This document shows, piece by piece, positions 32,805 to 41,236 of a DNA stretch of 55,663 nucleotides. How positions within the stretch are numbered: position 1 is the first letter of the stretch; each line of letters opens with the position of its first letter. This DNA is from Streptomyces hyderabadensis (GTDB lineage: Bacteria; Actinomycetota; Actinomycetes; Streptomycetales; Streptomycetaceae), in contig NZ_JAIOJZ010000051.1 in NCBI RefSeq assembly GCF_020404845.1, forward strand, positions 1 through 55,663, read 5' to 3'. The notes under the pieces are model-generated. The model did not search any database, had not been told where the DNA came from, and saw only the letters and a program-made list of their open reading frames with translations. The position numbers were made by a program, and so were the translations under genes.

Positions 32805-35351
32805 TCAGGGGAACTGGACGACCTTGGACGGCACCGTGTCCGTCCCCGACGTGGCCGCGCCGGTGTCGTTGACGACATGGCGGTACTGGCCCATGCCGCC
32901 GAGCGAGATCACCTGGAGGTTGCGCAGCCTGATGCCCGGCTTGACCGGCACCTGGAACCCGTGGTGCTGGACGATCGTCGGGTCGGACGTGTAGTTGCAG
33001 TAACTGCCCAGCGCCACCGCCTCGTGCTCGTTCACCGAGTCGGCGACCTTGTAGGCCGCGTAGCCCACGATGCCGTCGTGGGTGATGGCCGCCTCGTTCG
33101 GGGCGTCGTAGGCCTTCTCGTTCTGGAAGAAGACGGTCCGGCCGCGCTCCCCGCTCCAGTAGACGTCGTACTTGTTGAAGTGCTCGACGAACAGCCCGGT
33201 GGCGAGTACGTCGTCCCCGTTGACCCGCAGGCCGTAGTCGGCGCGGTTGGTCTCCCAGCCGACGCCCTCGCCGTGGTCGGCCCGCCAGATCCAGGTGTGG
33301 TCGATGAGCACGTCGTCGCTCTCGACCACCACGGAGTCGGTGGCCCGGCCGGGACCCGCGCCGCCGACGCGGATGAACACGTCCTGCATGGTGGTGGGGT
33401 TGGCGGAGTGGTCGGCGTTCCCGCCCGGCGTTCCGATCCGCAGCAGCGTGTCCGAGTTCACCGGGCCGGCGTCGATGAGGAAGCCCGCGAGCCGCACGCC
33501 GTCGACGTCGGCCACGTGCATGGCGTCGACCCCGCCGTCCGGAATGATCGTGGCCAGGCCGAGGCCCAGCACGACGGTGTTCGCCCGGTCGACCTCGATG
33601 GTCTGGTCGATGTGGTAAACGCCGGGCGTGAACAGCAGGTTGAGGCCCTGGTCGAGCGCGGCGTTGATGGTCGCCGCCGTCGCGCCGGGCTTCACGACGT
33701 AGAACTGGCTGAGCGGCAGCGAGGTGCCGCCGGCGTTGGCCGGCCAGGAGACACCACGCGCGTTGGTCCGCTTGGCCGGCACCCGCACCTTGTACTCGGC
33801 GCCGTCCAGGTAGAGGAAGGGCTTCTCGCGCGAGACCGGCGTGGTGTCGAGCGTGGTGTACGGACCGGTCTCGAAGTTGCCCGCGGGAGCGCCCTCGACG
33901 CCGGTGAAGGTCATGTTCCAGACGCCGTTGGTCCAGCCGCCGACCGAGCTGTCCCGGGTGTACCACTGCTGCTGGGAGTAGGGGCCGACGGTGCCGTCGA
34001 TCTTGGAGTCGGCGATGTAGCCGCCGGAGGCCCAGCCGTAGCCGTTGGGCGCGAGGTTGAGCCCGCCCTGGACGTGGATCCGGCGGAACGGGGCCGCCTG
34101 GGCGACGGCCCACCGGTCGGTGCCGTTGACCGGCCTGATGGCGAGGTTCTCGGCCGAACGCCAGAAGTTCTGCGTGGCGTTGCCGTTGAACCAGCCCGCG
34201 TCCACGGTGATGTCACCGTTGATCTGCGTGTCGTCCGGGTTGAGGCCCAGACCGGAGACGGAGGTGTAGAAGCCCAGTTGGGCGTTGATGCCGTTGTAGG
34301 TGCCCGGCTTCAGCAGGAACTGGTAGCGGCCGCTGCCGAACTGGCTGGACTCCTGCTGGGCGAAGACCTGGTCGAACCTCTGCTGGAGGTTCGGCGTGGC
34401 GGGGTCCACGACGATGACGTTCGGCCCCAGGTCGCCACCGCCCTGGACCGGGGGAGTGCCGGTGGTGCCGGTGTGCACGGCGACCTCCCACAGCGAGTAG
34501 CCGTAGCCGGTGGCGCGGGCCGTGCCGTACACGCGGACGTAGCGGCCCGAACCGCTGACGTCGTAGGAGGACTTGCCCCCGGTGGCGTCCGTGACGCTCT
34601 TCAGCGTCTGCCAGTTCTGTCCGTCGGAGGAGGCCTCGATCCGGAAGTCCTTGGCGTAGGCGGCCTCCCAGTTCAGGTCCACCTTGCACAGGTCCCGTAC
34701 GGCGCCGAGGTCGACCCGCACCCACTGCGGGTCGGAGGCCTGGCTGGACCAGCGGGTGCCGGCGTCGCCGTCGAAGGCCGCGGCGGCGGGTGTCCCGGCG
34801 TTCTCCACGGAGGAGGCGGAGGCGGGCCTGCCCTGCGCGGCGTCGGCGGTGTCGCAGGAGCCGCCCGGCGCGGTGCCGCCGGTGGTGCCGAAGACCTGGA
34901 ACTCCCACAGGGAGTAGCCCCACGGGGTGGCCCGGTGGACGCCCTGCATGCGGACGTAGCGGCCCTGGCCCGAGACGTCGAGCGTGTCGGTGCCGCCATC
35001 GCCGCCGGTGACCGTCTGCACGTCGGTCCAGGTGCTCCCGTCGGGGGAGAGCTGGATCTTGTAGTCCTTGCCGTAGGCCGCCTCCCAGTCGAGTACCACG
35101 CGGGTGACGGAGGCGGTGGCGCCGAGGTCGACCTGGAGCCACTGGTCGTCGCTCGCGGCCGAGGACCACCGGGTGGCCCGGTCGCCGTCGACGGCGTTGC
35201 CGGACGGCGTCGCGGCGTTCTCGGCCGACGACGCCGTGGCCGTACGGCCCTGGGAGAGGGGGGTGTCGGCCACGGTGGCCGACATCGGGGCGGGAAGGGT
35301 GACGAGCGCCGCCGTGGCGACGAGCGCGACACCCAAGGATCTGAGTCTCAT
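32805..35351 (-). CDS. Secreted protein: two F5/8 type C (CBM32-like) domains plus parallel beta-helix
   Basis: An 848-residue secreted protein. A signal peptide ends near residue 28 (ATVADTPL). Two discoidin/F5-8C domains (about 30-165 and 170-315) each show TRWSS, WLQVDLGA or WVRVDLGA, and GYSLWE. They should bind carbohydrate. A linker leads to a C-terminal part of about 510 residues with LLKPGTYNGI, GLGLATIIPDGGV and VRLAGFLIDAGPVNSD, which looks like a pectate-lyase-type parallel beta-helix. Its enzyme class is not assigned here. Relatives are sometimes labelled adenylyl cyclase in databases, for which I see no basis. A promoter is proposed at 35421. It probably degrades or binds a polysaccharide. 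Confidence 0.8.
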   Translation of the reverse strand: MRLRSLGVALVATAALVTLPAPMSATVADTPLSQGRTATASSAENAATPSGNAVDGDRATRWSSAASDDQWLQVDLGATASVTRVVLDWEAAYGKDYKIQLSPDGSTWTDVQTVTGGDGGTDTLDVSGQGRYVRMQGVHRATPWGYSLWEFQVFGTTGGTAPGGSCDTADAAQGRPASASSVENAGTPAAAAFDGDAGTRWSSQASDPQWVRVDLGAVRDLCKVDLNWEAAYAKDFRIEASSDGQNWQTLKSVTDATGGKSSYDVSGSGRYVRVYGTARATGYGYSLWEVAVHTGTTGTPPVQGGGDLGPNVIVVDPATPNLQQRFDQVFAQQESSQFGSGRYQFLLKPGTYNGINAQLGFYTSVSGLGLNPDDTQINGDITVDAGWFNGNATQNFWRSAENLAIRPVNGTDRWAVAQAAPFRRIHVQGGLNLAPNGYGWASGGYIADSKIDGTVGPYSQQQWYTRDSSVGGWTNGVWNMTFTGVEGAPAGNFETGPYTTLDTTPVSREKPFLYLDGAEYKVRVPAKRTNARGVSWPANAGGTSLPLSQFYVVKPGATAATINAALDQGLNLLFTPGVYHIDQTIEVDRANTVVLGLGLATIIPDGGVDAMHVADVDGVRLAGFLIDAGPVNSDTLLRIGTPGGNADHSANPTTMQDVFIRVGGAGPGRATDSVVVESDDVLIDHTWIWRADHGEGVGWETNRADYGLRVNGDDVLATGLFVEHFNKYDVYWSGERGRTVFFQNEKAYDAPNEAAITHDGIVGYAAYKVADSVNEHEAVALGSYCNYTSDPTIVQHHGFQVPVKPGIRLRNLQVISLGGMGQYRHVVNDTGAATSGTDTVPSKVVQFP

Positions 35352-35420
35352 GCGGGCGCTTTCTGAGGATGCGGACAGGACCGGCCAACCGCTGGGCACA
35401 GCGGCTTAGTTCAAGGTGTG

Positions 35421-35449
35421 ATTTAAGTGGTGAGCCTTTGATCCGGCAA
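35421..35449 (-). promoter_or_regulatory. Candidate promoter of the beta-helix gene
   Basis: Read on the minus strand: TTGCCG (35449-35444), 17 bases, then TTAAAT (35426-35421). It stands in an unusually AT-rich patch about 70 bases before the ATG at 35351. No operator was recognised. Confidence 0.45.
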
Positions 35450-35474
35450 GACTCGGCGCAAGACTTGTCGTCGT

Positions 35475-37007
35475 TCAGTGGGCGAGCGGGGCGCGCAGCG
35501 CGGGATCCGACGCCGCCCGCCACACCCCCGGCAGGGCCCGCTGCCGGGCTTCGGCACCCGCCCGCTCCCGGCCGTGCAGCACCCCCCACGTGAACGCCGA
35601 CTCGCCCGCCCCGTGGGCGGTCACCGCCAGCTCCCGCAGGGTGTCCTGGGCGACCACCGCGTCCTGGTGCTCGCCGAGCAACTGCTGCAGCGCCCGGGCG
35701 TGTCTGCCGAGCCGGGCGACGGGCTTGCCGAGCGCGGGACGTGCGACCTCGGCCGCGTAGCGGAGCTTCTTGGCCGCCTTGCGCGCCTCGTGCAGCTCGG
35801 TCTGACGCGTCCGCCCGGCCGGAAGCGCGAGCGCCCGCTCCATCCGCCCGGCGAGGCGGTCGTACTCCGCCAGCACCGCCCGGGCCATCGTCCGGGCCGG
35901 CTTCCCGCCCGCCTTGGCGCGCAGCGGCGGGCTCTCGACCAGGGCGTCCAGCGCGTCCAGGAGCCGCAGGTAGCGCGCGGCGCCCAGGGCCGCGCGCGTC
36001 CGGGACCGCACGTCGACGCCCCGGGACGCCTCCCACGCCCGCAGCCGGGCGGCGACGGGGCCGAGCACCAGGTCGTCGGGGAGGGTGTCCAGCGCGCCGC
36101 CGATGCGGTCCCGCAGCACCTCCTGGTCCCGCGCGGCCCCCAGCTCGCCCGCCAGCCACCGCAGTTCCGCCCCCACGGGACCGGTGACCCGCCGGTCCAG
36201 CACCGACCGGTACGAGCGCAGACAGGCACGCAGCCGCCGGCAGGTGACCCGCATCTGGTGCACCGCGTCGGGCCGTTCCCGGCGCACCGCCGGATCCAGG
36301 GCCACCAGGATGCCCACCTGCTCACGCAGGTAGGCGAGCACATACGCGCCGGCGGACCCGGCGACCACCCCGGCGGACGGCCGCCGCACGGCCGCGTCGC
36401 CCACGCCGGTGTCGCGCAGCGCCCGGGCGAGCTTGGACGGGCTGTCGGCGCGCACCGTCCCCTTCTTGCGGAGCCGCTTCTCCACCGCGTCCAGCAGCCC
36501 GGCGGGGACCCCGTCGGCGAGTTCGACCTCCAGCTCGCCCCACTCGGCACGGCCGCCGCCCGACGCCGTCGCGTCCGCACGCACCTCGTCGAGGCTCAGC
36601 TCGGCGAGCACCCCGCCCCCGGCGTCGCGCAACTGCCGCACCTGCCGGGTGGACCGGATCCGCACCACCGGACGCAGCCGGGCGCCCCGGGTGCGGGACA
36701 GCACCAGCTCGCGCAGCGCCTCGGGCACGTCGTCCGACAGCGGGGCCCACACCTCCTCCCGGGTGTCCGGGCCGGCCGGCAGCTTCAGATGCCAGCCCGC
36801 GTCGGGACCGCCCGTGCGGCGGCGCAGCGTGACCGAGGACCCGGCCAGCCGCAGATCCTCGGTGTCGTGGTACACCGCGTCGAGTTCCTCGTCCCCGGCC
36901 GAGGTGACCGAGGCGACCGGGCCGACGCCGGTGAGGTCGGGCAGCCCGGCGAGGCCACCGGAGGGCGGCCGGTACTTCCGCTCTGTCTCGCGCTTCGACT
37001 GGGTCAT
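35475..37007 (-). CDS. CYTH-CHAD domain protein
   Basis: A 510-residue cytoplasmic protein. The N-terminal CYTH (triphosphate tunnel metalloenzyme) domain, about 1-200, has the conserved ERKYR motif at about 9, LRRRTGGPDAGWHLKLP and ELEVELADG. The C-terminal CHAD domain, about 215-500, is helical and rich in conserved His and Arg: VHQMRVTCRRLRACLRSY, HEARKAAKKLRYAAEV and LQQLLGEHQDAVVAQD. CHAD domains bind polyphosphate and CYTH domains act on triphosphates, so a link to polyphosphate is likely (family knowledge). It ends 125 bases from the beta-helix gene, and the M23 peptidase gene lies 36 bases upstream on the same strand. Confidence 0.92.
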   Translation of the reverse strand: MTQSKRETERKYRPPSGGLAGLPDLTGVGPVASVTSAGDEELDAVYHDTEDLRLAGSSVTLRRRTGGPDAGWHLKLPAGPDTREEVWAPLSDDVPEALRELVLSRTRGARLRPVVRIRSTRQVRQLRDAGGGVLAELSLDEVRADATASGGGRAEWGELEVELADGVPAGLLDAVEKRLRKKGTVRADSPSKLARALRDTGVGDAAVRRPSAGVVAGSAGAYVLAYLREQVGILVALDPAVRRERPDAVHQMRVTCRRLRACLRSYRSVLDRRVTGPVGAELRWLAGELGAARDQEVLRDRIGGALDTLPDDLVLGPVAARLRAWEASRGVDVRSRTRAALGAARYLRLLDALDALVESPPLRAKAGGKPARTMARAVLAEYDRLAGRMERALALPAGRTRQTELHEARKAAKKLRYAAEVARPALGKPVARLGRHARALQQLLGEHQDAVVAQDTLRELAVTAHGAGESAFTWGVLHGRERAGAEARQRALPGVWRAASDPALRAPLAH

Positions 37008-37043
37008 GCTGAGGTCTTCGACACGATCCGCCGGATCAAACCC

Positions 37044-38168
37044 CTACGCGGTCAGCCAGGGGGCCGGATCGGTGTAGTACCCGTCGAGGATGACCTCGAA
37101 ATGCAGATGGGGGCCGGTGGACAGGCCGGTCGAGCCGACCCGTCCGATCGGGGCACCGGCGTCCACCGACTGCCCCACGGCCACGTCCAGGGACGAGAGG
37201 TGACTGTAGGTCGTCTCCACCCGCTTGCCCTGGATGGTCCCGTGGTCGATCACGATGCGGTTGCCGTACGCGCTGGTGAGCGCGGCGAACACGACCCGGC
37301 CCCGGCGCGCCGCCACCACCTGCGCGCCCTGCGGGGCGGCGAAGTCCACACCGGTGTGCAGCTTGGTCACCCCGGTCAGCGGGTGCTGCCGCGACCCGAA
37401 GGGCGAGGTGACGGTGAGCGGGCTGACCGGCGCGGTCAGCAGGGCGCCGGCGGGCCCGCCCGGGCCGGCCGAGTCCTCCCGGTCGAGTGCCTCGTAACGC
37501 GGCAGCAGGGCCTGGACCTCGTCGAGGTACGTCTGCGCCTGCGCGGGGACCCGTCCCGCCTCGGTCACGGCGTCCGGGCCCGTGGCGTACGCGGCGAGGG
37601 TCAGCTCCACGAGGTCGCCGTTGATCCGGCCCTCGGTGCGCAGTTCGGTCACCTGCTTCGCCAGCGAACAGTCCCGCCGGCCCAGCGCCATGATCGCGTC
37701 CGCCGGATCGCGGGGCGAGGACTTCCCGTTGCCGTCGTCGTCCTTGCCCCAGGTCCGCCACTCGTCGTCGGTGAAGGCGGCGATGCCCTTCTGCCCGGAG
37801 AGTTCGTCCGAGTCGTCGCTCCAGCCGGAGAGCTGGTCGATCTGCGCGGCGAGCACGGACGGCTCCAGGACGGTGCAGGCCGAGGCCGCCTTGCGCAGCC
37901 ACGGGACGTAGGAGGGGTCGATGTCGACCCCGGCGGACGGCTTGGCGTCGGAGTCGTCGGGCCACGGATTCGGCAGCCCGCCCAGCGCGAGGAAGGCGGC
38001 CACGCCGGTGACGGTCACCAGGGCAGGCAGCACCAGCAGGGTGACGGGTCCCAGCCCGCGGCGCTTGCGCCGGGGGCCGCGCTCCGGTCGTTTCGGCCGC
38101 TCCGGTTCCGGTGGCGGGCCGTCCGTGCCGTCGGCCGTCCGCGCCACGGTCAGCCGCTCGTCGTTCAT
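37044..38168 (-). CDS. Membrane-anchored M23 (LytM) peptidase
   Basis: A 374-residue protein: a basic, Pro-rich cytoplasmic tail (1-40), one membrane helix (about 42-64), then an extracellular part. Residues about 80-200 (WLRKAASACTVLEP, KGIAAFTDDEWRTWG) resemble a lytic-transglycosylase-like domain, though its catalytic Glu is not obvious. The C-terminal M23 domain holds the zinc ligands HTGVDFAAP and GPHLHFEV, with SPFGSRQHPLTG before them. It should cut peptidoglycan cross-links or activate another enzyme. An active M23 site with both metal motifs is visible. It may be co-transcribed with the CYTH-CHAD gene. Confidence 0.92.
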   Translation of the reverse strand: MNDERLTVARTADGTDGPPPEPERPKRPERGPRRKRRGLGPVTLLVLPALVTVTGVAAFLALGGLPNPWPDDSDAKPSAGVDIDPSYVPWLRKAASACTVLEPSVLAAQIDQLSGWSDDSDELSGQKGIAAFTDDEWRTWGKDDDGNGKSSPRDPADAIMALGRRDCSLAKQVTELRTEGRINGDLVELTLAAYATGPDAVTEAGRVPAQAQTYLDEVQALLPRYEALDREDSAGPGGPAGALLTAPVSPLTVTSPFGSRQHPLTGVTKLHTGVDFAAPQGAQVVAARRGRVVFAALTSAYGNRIVIDHGTIQGKRVETTYSHLSSLDVAVGQSVDAGAPIGRVGSTGLSTGPHLHFEVILDGYYTDPAPWLTA

Positions 38169-38296
38169 CTGGCCGCTCGCCGGGACGTGATGCTCACGAG
38201 GGGACGCTATCGACGCCCTCCGCGCACGTCAGGAGCCGCGGAGGCAGAAGGGGGTGCCCGAACGGGCAGGGCCTGCGGCGCCCGGCGCTCCGGTCG

Positions 38297-40963
38297 TCAC
38301 CCGCCGGAGGGCCCGTGCCGCCCGGACGACGGCGGCGTGGGGCGGACGGCGAGGACCGCGATGTCGTCCCCGCTGTCCGCGCCCAGGCCGATCAACAGCT
38401 CGTCGCAGAACGTCTCCAGGGGCTCGCGCGCCAGGTCGGCGGCGTGGCGGCGCAGCCGGTCCAGGGCGTCGTCCAGGGGCTCGTCGCGGCGCTCGACGAG
38501 ACCGTCGGTGTACAGCAGCAGGGTCGAGTGGGCGGGCAGCGCGTCCTGGGCCGTGGCACGGGCCGCGTCGGGGTCCATGCCGAGCAGCAGACCGGCACCG
38601 CCGTCGAGATAGCGGGTCCGGCCCTCCCGGGTGACCAGCAGCGGCGGCAGATGGCCGGCGGAGGAGTGCGTCAGCTCCCAGGGTCCCTCTGCGGGCCCCT
38701 TGACCAGGCCGTAGACGCAGGTGCCGGTCGCTTCCCGGTGGAGGCTGTGATTGGCCAGGTCCAGCCGGCGCAGCACCTCCGCGGGCGGTTCCTCGCGGTC
38801 CACCGCGATGCCGCGGAGCATGCTGCGCAACTGGCTCATCGCGATGGCCGCGTCGAGGTCGTGCCCCGTGACGTCGCCGATGACCAGCGCGGTGTTCCCG
38901 CCGGGCAGGACGAAGCTGTCGTACCAGTCCCCGCCGACCTGCGCGGTGGTCGAGGAGGCGGCGTAACGGGCGGCCAGCCGCAGACCCTCGACCTCCGGCA
39001 GCACCGGCAGCAGCGAACGCTGGAGCCGTTCGGCGATGGAGCGGGTGTCCTGGTACAGACGGGCGTTGTCCACCCCCAGCGCCAGGCTGTGGACCAGGTC
39101 CTCGACCAGCGTCAGGTCCTCTTCCGCGAACGGCCGCCCGCCGGACGCCCGGGCCAGGGTGAGGGCACCGAAGATCTTGCCGCGGGCCCGCAGCGGAGCG
39201 ACGACGGCGCTGCCCGCCCCCAGCTCCCGGAACAGGTCGGCGTACGCCCGGTCCAGCGCGCTCCCGGACCGGCCCGGCCGCGGTGCGTCGGTCAGCAGCA
39301 GCGGCCCGGCGCCGCGCAGCACCCGGGCCAGCGGGCCCCGCGATTCCTCGGAGACCTCCGAGAGCGTCCCCTCGTACGCCCCCGGGCGCAGGACGCGGAG
39401 ATCCCGGTGGACCACACAGACCCGGTCCACCTCGGCGTCCGTGGTGAACAGGTCCACCACGCACCAGTCGGCCAGTCGCCGGGTCAGCAGCCGGCCGGCG
39501 CGCTGCAGTCCCTCGTCGAGGTCCAGGGTGTTGTTGAGCTGGGCCGCGAGGTCGGCCAGGAGAGTGAGCCGGTCCAGCGCGGTCATGCCGCCGCCGGCAC
39601 CGGACGTCCTGGCACCGGCCTCGGGAACGGCCCGTGACCGGCCCCCGTCCGGCTCCCCGACCGCCGCCTCCCGGATCCTGCCGGGGGTCCGCGGACCGCC
39701 GAGGAAGGTGGTCGCCCGCGGCACCAGCTGGGCGACGAAGACGGTGCGGCCGTCGGCCGTCTCCTGCGTCTGGATGTACAGCCGCACGGGCACCAGGCTG
39801 CCGTCCCGGTGCAGCGCCGGCAGCGGCACGGAGCGTCCCACGATGCGGGTGCGGCCGGTCAGCAGCATCGAGGAGAACGCGGCGGTGTGCCGCCCGCGCA
39901 GATGTTCGGGGATCAGGGTCGTCAGGCGGTGCCCGACCAGGTCGTCCGGGGCCCAGCCCAGCAGGTCCGCCGCGGCCCCGTTGACCGCCACGATCCGGTT
40001 GCCCTCGTCGGCGGCGACGGTCGGCATCCTGCTCGCCCGCACCTGGCCGACGTCCCACGGGACGAGCTCGGCGGAGCTGACCTCCGGCTCCCTGGGGACC
40101 ACGGTCCACGCGGTGGGCCGGCCACCGGTCAGCTGCCCGGTGATCTCGTCGAAGAGCCAGTCCTGGAAGGCATGGCCGCGGGGCAGGTCCGGCAGCGTGA
40201 GCAGCCGCTCCTCCCGCGCCCGCGCCTCGGCCAGGTCGAGTACCCGGCGCAGCGCCCGGACCGCGGGCAGGGCCTCGGCCGACAGCGGCACCAGCAGGGT
40301 CTCCAGACCGGACTCGGGGACCGGTTCCGCCAGCACGCTCGTCACACCGGCGCTGATCATGTTGTTGACGTCGTTGGCCGCCGCCAAGTCCTCGGGCGGC
40401 ACCCCGAGGGGGTCCCCCGCGAACGCGGCCAGCGTCAGCTCGCGCAGCACCAGGTGCCGGTGCTGGCGGCACGCCGACTCCAGGGCGGTCGGCACGTCGA
40501 GGAGCGCCACCGTCCGTTCGGGGGGCCGCGCCGGCACCGCGGTCTCCCACCCGGCCGACGGCGGCGGCGGGCCGTCGTGCCACAGCTCGAACCACACCGT
40601 CTTGCCCGTGTCGCCGACGTCGACGCCGAACCGGGAGGCCAGCTGCTCCACCAGCGCCAGTCCCTGCCCCGTCCCGGCGTACGGCGAGCAGCGCTGCGGT
40701 ACCGGTCCGCGACTCGGCCGCCGGTCCCCGACCCGTACCCGGACCCGGCCGTCCAGGCGGGCCACGCTCACCTCGATCTCGGTGCGCGCGTGCAGCACCG
40801 CGTTGGTGACCAGCTCACTGGCCAGCAGCTGGGCCGTCCCCACCAGGTCCCGTGGGGCACCTTCCAGCGCGCCGCGCACGAACCGACGGGCCGCCGCCAC
40901 GCTCACCGGCCCGTCGGGAAAACGCCGTGACACCGCCGGCGGCGGCGGATCGGGGTAACCCAT
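38297..40963 (-). CDS. HATPase-PAS-GAF-PP2C (SpoIIE-type) signalling phosphatase
   Basis: A protein of about 888 residues with four regulatory parts. The first 120 residues are an RsbW-like HATPase (QLLASELVTNAVLHA, GTGQGLALVEQLA). A helical segment then contains VNNMISAGVTSVLAEP. A PAS domain lies about 300-400 (RIVAVNGAAADLLGW), a GAF domain about 455-600 (GARTSGAGGGMTALDRL onward), and a C-terminal PP2C/SpoIIE phosphatase contains QVGGDWYDSF, VIGDVTGHDLDAA, LLYTDGLVERRDEP and SGDDIAVLAV. Kinase and phosphatase of a partner-switch system thus share one chain, common in streptomycetes. The ATG at 40963 follows GAGG closely, so the start is uncertain. Confidence 0.88.
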   Translation of the reverse strand: MGYPDPPPPAVSRRFPDGPVSVAAARRFVRGALEGAPRDLVGTAQLLASELVTNAVLHARTEIEVSVARLDGRVRVRVGDRRPSRGPVPQRCSPYAGTGQGLALVEQLASRFGVDVGDTGKTVWFELWHDGPPPPSAGWETAVPARPPERTVALLDVPTALESACRQHRHLVLRELTLAAFAGDPLGVPPEDLAAANDVNNMISAGVTSVLAEPVPESGLETLLVPLSAEALPAVRALRRVLDLAEARAREERLLTLPDLPRGHAFQDWLFDEITGQLTGGRPTAWTVVPREPEVSSAELVPWDVGQVRASRMPTVAADEGNRIVAVNGAAADLLGWAPDDLVGHRLTTLIPEHLRGRHTAAFSSMLLTGRTRIVGRSVPLPALHRDGSLVPVRLYIQTQETADGRTVFVAQLVPRATTFLGGPRTPGRIREAAVGEPDGGRSRAVPEAGARTSGAGGGMTALDRLTLLADLAAQLNNTLDLDEGLQRAGRLLTRRLADWCVVDLFTTDAEVDRVCVVHRDLRVLRPGAYEGTLSEVSEESRGPLARVLRGAGPLLLTDAPRPGRSGSALDRAYADLFRELGAGSAVVAPLRARGKIFGALTLARASGGRPFAEEDLTLVEDLVHSLALGVDNARLYQDTRSIAERLQRSLLPVLPEVEGLRLAARYAASSTTAQVGGDWYDSFVLPGGNTALVIGDVTGHDLDAAIAMSQLRSMLRGIAVDREEPPAEVLRRLDLANHSLHREATGTCVYGLVKGPAEGPWELTHSSAGHLPPLLVTREGRTRYLDGGAGLLLGMDPDAARATAQDALPAHSTLLLYTDGLVERRDEPLDDALDRLRRHAADLAREPLETFCDELLIGLGADSGDDIAVLAVRPTPPSSGRHGPSGG

Positions 40964-41173
40964 GACCTCAGTGTGGGCCCCGCACGGCCCGTCCCGCAGC
41001 GTGCGCCGTCCCGGCGCGCCCCGCGCCCGGCGGCGCCGCTGTCCGCCGGTCGGGTGAAGCCCGCCCGGTGCGGGCCCGGGAGAGCGGTCGGCCGTGGCGG
41101 CCGGGTGCGGGAGGTACGACGGCCGGGGGAGCGCCGGGTCTGGCAGGCGGACGATTACTCCGATAGCTTGCGG

Positions 41174-41213
41174 GGTGCGGCCCCGCGTTCTCCCCCGTAC
41201 GCGGGGCCGCACC
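41174..41213 (-). terminator. Strong terminator after the GH4 operon
   Basis: A perfect 15-bp stem, GGTGCGGCCCCGCGT (41174-41188) with ACGCGGGGCCGCACC (41199-41213), and a ten-base loop. It begins 23 bases beyond the GH4 stop on the minus strand and closes the GH114-transporter-GH4 transcript before the next leftward gene. Confidence 0.85.
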
Positions 41214-41236
41214 AGGTCGGTCGCGCGGCGGTCGGC

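Noticed and set aside
32805..35351. Adenylyl cyclase
   Set aside because: Homologues sometimes carry this label, but no cyclase catalytic motif is visible and the protein is clearly secreted with carbohydrate-binding domains.
30369..35366. A 1665-codon plus-strand frame through pyc and the beta-helix gene
   Set aside because: The protein is Arg/Pro/Gly-rich without motifs, while other frames give complete, well-known proteins in both places.
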